A stretch of 11,969 nucleotides of DNA, from positions 1-11,969 of the forward strand of contig CAMLDQ010000062.1 of NCBI GenBank assembly GCA_946478965.1, given 5' to 3'. A program made the translations under genes and the position numbers. This document shows positions 8,621-11,969 of the stretch, one piece after another. The stretch is from an uncultured Methylobacillus sp. (lineage in GTDB: Bacteria > Pseudomonadota > Gammaproteobacteria > Burkholderiales > Methylophilaceae). Position 1 is the first letter of the stretch. Every line of letters begins with the position of its first letter. The notes below the pieces were generated by a model that had not been told where the DNA came from, searched no databases, and worked only from the letters and a program-made list of their open reading frames with translations.

Positions 8621-8654
8621 TGCTGCATTTTGCCGATGGGCGAAACGTGCAGCA
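8621..8654. repeat. Unexplained strong hairpin between pnp terminator and dksA
   Basis: TGCTGCA (8621-8627) pairs perfectly with TGCAGCA (8648-8654). Inside it, 8628-8634 (TTTTGCC) pairs with 8639-8645 (GGCGAAA) with one G-T wobble around a GATG loop; two bases (8646-8647) bulge. No T run follows on either strand, so it is not itself a classical terminator. The wobble pair makes it slightly better as + strand RNA. On the - strand it lies in the dksA 3' untranslated region, 25 bases past the stop. Confidence 0.5.
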
Positions 8655-8679
8655 GGATGCGGCGGGGTGAAGTACCAAA

Positions 8680-9099
8680 TTACTTGGCTACTTGCTTTTC
8701 CCGAATCTCATCCAGGGTTTTGCAATCAATGCAAAGCGTTGCCGTCGGGCGGGCTTCCAGCCGTTTCAGGCCGATTTCCACACCGCAGCTCTCGCAATAG
8801 CCATAGTCATGCTCGTTGATTTTGCCGAGCGTTTCATCGATTTTCTTGATGAGCTTGCGTTCGCGGTCGCGGTTGCGCAGCTCCAGCGCCATGTCCGACT
8901 CTTGGCTGGCACGGTCATTGGGGTCGGCAAACATCGTGACCTCGTCCTGCATGGTATGTACCGTGCGATCAATGTCCTGGCTCAGCTCGGCTTTCCAGGC
9001 ATTGAGAATGCCGCGGAAATGATCCAGCTGCTTGTCGTTCATGTACTCCTCGCCAGGCTTTTCCTGATAAGGAGTGAATTGCTTGATGACTTCGGTCAT
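8680..9099 (-). CDS. dksA: RNA polymerase-binding transcription factor DksA
   Basis: DksA enters the secondary channel of RNA polymerase and, with ppGpp, represses rRNA and tRNA promoters and activates amino-acid biosynthesis promoters. The 139 residues are slightly shorter than E. coli (151), the difference being at the N-terminus. The conserved block begins [12 protein letters not shown] (10-21). The coiled-coil tip keeps the functional DxxDxA motif (Asp59, Asp62, Ala64). The zinc finger has all four cysteines (102, 105, 123, 126) in CESCGVEIG and LCIDC. The ATG at 9099 has only a weak AAGAG site. A start at Met20 has GAGGAG just upstream but would remove the conserved [10 protein letters not shown], so the longer form is preferred. 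It runs convergent to pnp, with folD 102 bases upstream on the same strand. Confidence 0.97.
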   Translation of the reverse strand: MTEVIKQFTPYQEKPGEEYMNDKQLDHFRGILNAWKAELSQDIDRTVHTMQDEVTMFADPNDRASQESDMALELRNRDRERKLIKKIDETLGKINEHDYGYCESCGVEIGLKRLEARPTATLCIDCKTLDEIREKQVAK

Positions 9100-9130
9100 G
9101 TGAACTCTTGAACTTGAAAGAAAACTATTT

Positions 9131-9159
9131 TTAATAGCAGAAAATCAGGGAAGGCGCAA
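9131..9159 (-). promoter_or_regulatory. Candidate promoter of dksA
   Basis: Read on the - strand, TTGCGC (9154-9159) and TATTAA (9131-9136) are 17 bases apart, and TGC directly before the -10 gives an extended -10 form. Transcription would start near 9124, leaving a leader of about 25 bases. Both hexamers are imperfect, so this is a modest prediction. I see no clear terminator between folD and this site, so read-through from folD is also possible. Confidence 0.4.
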
Positions 9160-9201
9160 GTTTACTACGATTGCAGAATATGTCTAGCAATAAACTGTCT
9201 G

Positions 9202-10062
9202 CTACGCAGTGGCCTCTCGTTTTTCCAGGGCATCCAGAGTGTTTTCCATTAGCGTGGCAACGGTCATGGGACCGACGCCGCCGGGGACGGGGGTGATCCA
9301 AGCGGCACGAGTGCTGGCGGCTTCAAATTCGACGTCGCCGCAGATTGTGCCATTTTCCATGCGGTTGATGCCGACATCGATCACAATGGCGTCTTCGCGT
9401 ATCCATGCTCCAGGAATAAAGGCGGGCTTGCCTACGGCGACGACGAGCAGTTCTGCGGTGCCGACCAACTCGCGCAGATTTTTGGTGAAGCGGTGGCAGG
9501 TGGTTACCGTGCATCCTGCCAAGAGCAGTTCCAAAGACATCGGGCGGCCAACAATATTGGAGGCGCCCACGACCACGGCATTCAAGCCTTTCAGGTCGAT
9601 GTCTAAGGTGTTCAGCATCGTGATGATGCCGCGCGGAGTGCACGGGCGCAGCAAAGGCATGCGCAGCGCGAGACGGCCAACATTGTAAGGGTGGAAACCA
9701 TCCACATCCTTGTTGGGGTCAATGCGCTCGATGACGCGTTCGGCATTGATCTGCGCGGGCAAAGGAAGTTGGACGAGGATCCCGTCGACGCTGTCATCCT
9801 GATTGAGTTCTTCGACCAGGCGCAGTAAATCAGCCTCGCTGGCGTCGCCTGGCAGAGTGTACGATAACGAGCGCATGCCGGCTTTTTCGCACGAGCGGCG
9901 CTTGTTGTTGACGTAGATGGCGGAAGCGGCATTGTCACCTACCAGAATGACGGCCAGGCAGGGCGCCCTTTTGCCTTGTTCAAGGCGTTGTTCGATGCGT
10001 TGCTTGATGTTCGCGAGCAATTGCTCCGCGATTGCCTTGCCATTAATGATTTGCGCAGCCAT
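9202..10062 (-). CDS. folD: Bifunctional methylenetetrahydrofolate dehydrogenase/methenyltetrahydrofolate cyclohydrolase FolD
   Basis: FolD interconverts 5,10-methylene-, 5,10-methenyl- and 10-formyl-tetrahydrofolate with NADP, supplying one-carbon units for purines and for formylation of initiator tRNA. The 286 residues fit the family (E. coli 288). Catalytic Lys54 stands in YVNNK (50-54), followed by [11 protein letters not shown] (92-102) and [14 protein letters not shown] (118-131, with Asp121). The NADP-binding GASNIVGRP spans 166-174 and the C-terminal signature PGGVGPMT 260-267. The ATG at 10062 agrees with the usual MAAQIINGK beginning; the ribosome site is weak. It is transcribed away from the tRNA-Pro gene, from an extended -10 about 30 bases upstream. 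Confidence 0.97.
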   Translation of the reverse strand: MAAQIINGKAIAEQLLANIKQRIEQRLEQGKRAPCLAVILVGDNAASAIYVNNKRRSCEKAGMRSLSYTLPGDASEADLLRLVEELNQDDSVDGILVQLPLPAQINAERVIERIDPNKDVDGFHPYNVGRLALRMPLLRPCTPRGIITMLNTLDIDLKGLNAVVVGASNIVGRPMSLELLLAGCTVTTCHRFTKNLRELVGTAELLVVAVGKPAFIPGAWIREDAIVIDVGINRMENGTICGDVEFEAASTRAAWITPVPGGVGPMTVATLMENTLDALEKREATA

Positions 10063-10091
10063 GATGAATTCTAATGTTTCAGATTGTGCCT

Positions 10092-10100
10092 ATTTTAGCA
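10092..10100 (-). promoter_or_regulatory. Candidate extended -10 promoter of folD
   Basis: On the - strand the sequence reads TGCTAAAAT (10100 down to 10092): an extended -10 with TAAAAT, five of six matches. No convincing -35 lies 16-18 bases further up. Transcription would start near 10085, about 22 bases before the folD ATG, and this promoter stands back to back with that of tRNA-Pro. Confidence 0.42.
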
Positions 10101-10107
10101 GATTAAA

Positions 10108-10136
10108 TTGACCGGACGGCCCGGATTGCGTATAGT
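10108..10136 (+). promoter_or_regulatory. Sigma70 promoter of the tRNA-Pro/tRNA-Arg unit
   Basis: TTGACC (10108-10113) and TATAGT (10131-10136) each match consensus in five of six positions and are exactly 17 bases apart. The expected start (about 10143) is only three to five bases before the tRNA-Pro 5' end at 10147. This would make the RNase P leader very short. Confidence 0.78.
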
Positions 10137-10146
10137 TGCAACCCCT

Positions 10147-10223
10147 CGGGGTGTAGCGTAGCCTGGTAGCGCGCCTGGTTTGGGACCAGGATGTCGGGAG
10201 TTCGAATCTCTCCACCCCGACCA
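10147..10223 (+). tRNA. tRNA-Pro (anticodon TGG)
   Basis: The cloverleaf is complete: acceptor CGGGGTG pairs with CACCCCG (10213-10219). The D arm is normal, and the anticodon stem CCTGG/CCAGG (10174-10178, 10186-10190) closes the loop TTTGGGA with anticodon TGG at 10181-10183. The T loop is TTCGAAT. The 5' C and the acceptor are typical of bacterial tRNA-Pro. Discriminator A (10220) and an encoded CCA (10221-10223) complete it. It lies directly behind a near-consensus promoter and 52 bases before tRNA-Arg, with which it is probably co-transcribed. The linker contains AAGCA (10243-10247) and TGCTT (10259-10263), which could form a small processing hairpin. Confidence 0.97.
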
Positions 10224-10275
10224 CATTTCAAGTGGTCTTCTCAAGCAGTATTTGCGATTGCTTTCCACGCCCGAT

Positions 10276-10349
10276 GCGGCATTAGCTCAGCTGGATAGAG
10301 CAACGGCCTTCTAAGCCGTAGGTCACACGTTCGAGTCGTGTATGCCGCA
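10276..10349 (+). tRNA. tRNA-Arg (anticodon TCT), CCA not encoded
   Basis: Acceptor GCGGCAT (10276-10282) pairs with ATGCCGC (10342-10348). The D arm is GCTC/GAGC. The anticodon stem ACGGC/GCCGT closes CTTCTAA with anticodon TCT at 10310-10312, reading the rare AGA/AGG codons. The T arm is ACACG-TTCGAGT-CGTGT. Discriminator A (10349) is followed by CTT rather than CCA, so the mature end must be added by tRNA nucleotidyltransferase. The flanking Pro and Gly tRNAs do encode CCA. No T-run terminator is evident downstream. Arm structure is intact, so it should be functional. Confidence 0.95.
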
Positions 10350-10394
10350 CTTTCAGCGGTTCCGGCACGTCAGCACTACATCAATTTAGCGGAA

Positions 10395-10468
10395 TGGAGC
10401 GGGTGACGGGAATCGAACCCGCGTATTTTGCTTGGGAAGCAAATGTTCTACCATTGAACTACACCCGC
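10395..10468 (-). tRNA. tRNA-Gly (anticodon CCC)
   Basis: On the - strand the acceptor GCGGGTG begins at 10468 and pairs with CACCCGC (10405-10399). Discriminator T and an encoded CCA end at 10395. The anticodon stem TTTGC/GCAAA closes TTCCCAA with anticodon CCC (complement of 10434-10436), and the T loop is TTCGATT. The arm sequence TTCCCAAGC and the TAGTTCAATGGTAGAAC D arm resemble E. coli glyU, also CCC. It faces tRNA-Arg across 45 bases and is divergent from thiS. Its promoter should lie between 10469 and about 10540; only a weak TATTCT (10504-10509, - strand) is seen. Confidence 0.95.
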
Positions 10469-10519
10469 AGTTGAGGATGCCCGGAACGCGCTGGCTGGAC
10501 TCTAGAATAACGAAATCCC

Positions 10520-10537
10520 CGGTTAAACCGCTATAAT
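10520..10537 (+). promoter_or_regulatory. Candidate -10 region of thiSG with an adjoining inverted repeat
   Basis: A perfect TATAAT lies at 10532-10537. Directly before it, CGGTT (10520-10524) and AACCG (10526-10530) form an 11-nt palindrome around one A. No -35 match is found at 16-18 bases spacing. Transcription would start near 10544, 19 bases before the GTG at 10563. Confidence 0.45.
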
Positions 10538-10562
10538 AACGCACGGTTCGGGAAGTGAGCCT

Positions 10563-10835
10563 GTGCCGCTGGCGTTTGCAGCATCTGCGACGCCGCCGAT
10601 TTTACTTGAATTGATAGCATTCACACAATTGATTGACCTCACCATCAACGGACAGCCGCGCAGTTTCGACAGCGCCGATTTTACCGTCGCCCAATTGGTC
10701 AGCCGCATGGGGCTGGAAGGCAAGCGCATCGCCATTGAGCGCAATGGCGAAATCGTTCCGCGTGCCGCCTTCGGGCAAGTTCTCCTGATGCCCGGCGACA
10801 GGCTGGAAATTGTCGGGGCGGTCGGTGGGGGGTAA
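10563..10835 (+). CDS. thiS: Sulfur carrier protein ThiS (start uncertain)
   Basis: ThiS is a ubiquitin-fold protein that carries sulfur as a C-terminal thiocarboxylate to thiazole synthase ThiG. The recognisable domain runs from [12 protein letters not shown] to the essential C-terminal glycines (AVGGG), with [10 protein letters not shown] before them. Family members are about 66 residues. From GTG 10563 the product has 90 residues, the first 22 or so resembling nothing I know. A TTG at 10629 would give a canonical 68-residue protein but lacks a ribosome site. I give the GTG because GGAAG lies seven bases before it (10551-10555) and a TATAAT box just upstream would make a short leader, but homology favours 10629. 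thiG follows after seven bases. No TPP riboswitch motifs are seen upstream. Confidence 0.85.
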   Translation: MPLAFAASATPPILLELIAFTQLIDLTINGQPRSFDSADFTVAQLVSRMGLEGKRIAIERNGEIVPRAAFGQVLLMPGDRLEIVGAVGGG

Positions 10836-10842
10836 GGAAACA

Positions 10843-11622
10843 ATGGACGTTTTGACAATCGCCGGAAAAACCTACGACTCACGTCTGTTGGTCGGTACCG
10901 GGAAGTACAAGGATTTTCAGCAGACGCGTGCTGCGATTGATGCCAGTGGTGCGCGTATCGTAACTGTCGCGATACGGCGCACCAATATCGGCCAGAATGC
11001 TGGCGAGCCTTCCTTGCTCGAGTTTCTCCCGCCCGAGCAGTTTACCTATCTGCCCAATACTGCCGGTTGCTATAGTGCAGAGGATGCAGTACGCACGTTG
11101 CGCCTGGCGCGCGAGCTGCTGGACGGGCACAAGCTGGTCAAGCTGGAAGTATTGGGCGACCCGCATACGCTGTATCCTAACGTGGTAGAAACCATCGCGG
11201 CGGCGGAAACCCTGGTGAACGAGGGGTTCGACGTGATGGTATACACATCGGATGACCCCATCATCGCCAAACGACTGGAAGACATCGGCTGTTGCGCGGT
11301 GATGCCACTGGCTTCGCTGATTGGTTCCGGCATGGGCATACTAAACCCCTGGAACCTGCAGATCATCATCGAAAATGCCAAGGTGCCGGTACTGGTGGAT
11401 GCCGGAGTTGGCACGGCTTCGGATGCCGCCATCGCGATGGAGCTCGGGTGCGACGGTATCCTGATGAATACTGCCATCGCGGCAGCACAGAATCCGGTGC
11501 TGATGGCCTCTGCCATGAGAAAAGCGGTCGAGGCCGGGCGTGAGGCATTTCTGGCCGGGCGCATGGCGAAAAAACTCTATTCCGCTTCGCCGAGCTCTCC
11601 CACCACAGGACTTATCAGTTAA
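10843..11622 (+). CDS. thiG: Thiazole synthase ThiG
   Basis: ThiG is a TIM-barrel enzyme that condenses 1-deoxyxylulose 5-phosphate, the ThiS thiocarboxylate sulfur and dehydroglycine into the thiazole phosphate of thiamine. The 259 residues match the family. Visible are the opening [29 protein letters not shown] (41-51), and LPNTAGC (70-76). The substrate Schiff-base lysine is Lys100 in LVKLEV, with Glu102. The phosphate-binding end of the barrel is [20 protein letters not shown] with NTAIA. AAGGA (10834-10838) stands four bases before the ATG at 10843 and overlaps the thiS stop. The open frame extends 11 codons further back into thiS, but that start has no support. It is co-transcribed with thiS, and apaG follows 14 bases later. 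Confidence 0.97.
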   Translation: MDVLTIAGKTYDSRLLVGTGKYKDFQQTRAAIDASGARIVTVAIRRTNIGQNAGEPSLLEFLPPEQFTYLPNTAGCYSAEDAVRTLRLARELLDGHKLVKLEVLGDPHTLYPNVVETIAAAETLVNEGFDVMVYTSDDPIIAKRLEDIGCCAVMPLASLIGSGMGILNPWNLQIIIENAKVPVLVDAGVGTASDAAIAMELGCDGILMNTAIAAAQNPVLMASAMRKAVEAGREAFLAGRMAKKLYSASPSSPTTGLIS

Positions 11623-11636
11623 AAGGCGCGTTGCCC

Positions 11637-11969
11637 ATGCCCTCGCACAAACACTATCAATTTTCCGTGGCGGTTGAAACAGCGTTTGTGCCGGAGCAGT
11701 CCGACGAAGCGCAGGGGCGCTACGTTTTCTCCTACACCATTACGATTTCCAATACGGGCAGCGTGGCTGCCCAGCTGATCAGCAGGCACTGGGTGATTAC
11801 CGATGCCAACAATCAGGTGCAGGAGGTGCGTGGTTTGGGGGTGGTCGGGGCGCAACCGCTGCTGCAACCGGGCGAGCATTTTCAGTACACCAGTGGTACG
11901 GTTATCGCGACGCCGGTGGGCACCATGCATGGCAGTTACCAGATCACCGCAGAAGACGGTACGCAGTTC
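11637..11969 (+). CDS. apaG: ApaG family protein, cut by the right edge
   Basis: The frame from ATG 11637 runs for 111 codons to the last base of the window without a stop. ApaG is a small protein with an immunoglobulin/fibronectin-like beta sandwich (DUF525), known from the E. coli apaGH region and also found as a domain in F-box proteins; its biochemical role is unsettled. Matching features are RYVFSYTITISNTG (28-41), AQLISRHWVITDANN (45-59), GLGVVGAQPLLQPGEHFQYT (66-85) and a GTMHGSYQI segment near 94-102. The family is about 125 residues, so roughly 15 residues are missing. AAAGG lies ten bases before the ATG, a rather long spacing. Proximity to thiG (14-base gap) suggests shared transcription rather than shared function. 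Confidence 0.93.
   Translation, partial: MPSHKHYQFSVAVETAFVPEQSDEAQGRYVFSYTITISNTGSVAAQLISRHWVITDANNQVQEVRGLGVVGAQPLLQPGEHFQYTSGTVIATPVGTMHGSYQITAEDGTQF

Noticed and set aside
8692..9111. A 139-codon + strand frame opposite dksA
   Set aside because: It mirrors the DksA gene frame exactly and gives an Ala/Phe/Val-rich product with no recognisable family, whereas the - strand gives an intact DksA with zinc-binding cysteines.
9125..9137. AT-rich inverted repeat CTATT-TTT-AATAG in front of dksA as an operator or terminator
   Set aside because: Five A/T-dominated pairs overlapping the -10 region are expected by chance in such sequence.
10220..10240. Small hairpin ACCAC/GTGGT just after tRNA-Pro followed by CTTCTC as a terminator
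   Set aside because: Only five pairs, it uses the CCA end of the tRNA itself, and no T run follows; read-through into tRNA-Arg is more likely.
10504..10509. TATTCT on the - strand as the tRNA-Gly promoter -10
   Set aside because: Only four matches to consensus and no -35 at suitable spacing; mentioned within the tRNA entry but not listed as a feature.
1..11969. Any mobile element, CRISPR array, defence gene or novel multi-gene system
   Set aside because: No transposase or integrase motifs, no long direct repeats, no repeat-spacer pattern and no unknown gene of notable size; practically all coding sequence is assigned to conserved housekeeping families.

Overview
This is an ordinary but complete-looking housekeeping stretch from a proteobacterium, most likely a betaproteobacterium. 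The evidence is the gene order rimP-nusA-infB-rbfA-truB-rpsO-pnp with no rnpM/ylxR or ribosomal L7Ae-type gene between nusA and infB, a DksA of the proteobacterial type, and proteins that read like those of Nitrosomonadales/Gallionellaceae relatives. The family-level placement is a guess from memory; the class-level one is firmer. I saw no mobile element, CRISPR array, phage gene, pseudogene or sign of recent transfer.

Region 1 (1-8615, + strand) is the transcription/translation super-operon. A hairpin plus T-rich run at the left edge probably ends the upstream gene. It is followed by an extended -10 promoter whose -35/-10 interval contains a 17-nt perfect palindrome. A second hairpin with six T residues lies between this promoter and rimP, and looks like a leader attenuator. 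Then come rimP (30S maturation), nusA (elongation/termination factor), infB (IF2), rbfA (30S maturation) and truB (tRNA pseudouridine-55 synthase), closely packed, with infB and rbfA overlapping by one base. A fresh promoter precedes rpsO (S15). A long hairpin ending in a T-rich run separates rpsO from pnp (polynucleotide phosphorylase), as at the RNase III/terminator site of the enterobacterial rpsO-pnp interval. A strong bidirectional terminator follows pnp.

Region 2 (8616-10100, - strand) holds dksA (ppGpp co-regulator of RNA polymerase) and folD (one-carbon folate metabolism), convergent to pnp. Each has a plausible promoter of its own. A strong hairpin of unknown role lies between the pnp terminator and dksA.

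Region 3 (10101-10468) is a tRNA locus: tRNA-Pro(TGG) and tRNA-Arg(TCT) on the + strand behind a near-consensus sigma70 promoter, facing tRNA-Gly(CCC) on the - strand. Pro and Gly encode their CCA ends; Arg does not.

Region 4 (10469-11969, + strand) is thiS-thiG (sulfur carrier and thiazole synthase for thiamine) followed 14 bases later by apaG, which runs off the right edge. No TPP riboswitch is recognisable before thiS, and the thiS start codon is uncertain.

The genes hang together as a growth-rate and stress control neighbourhood: ribosome assembly, initiation, elongation and RNA decay, the stringent-response factor DksA, tRNAs, and cofactor synthesis.
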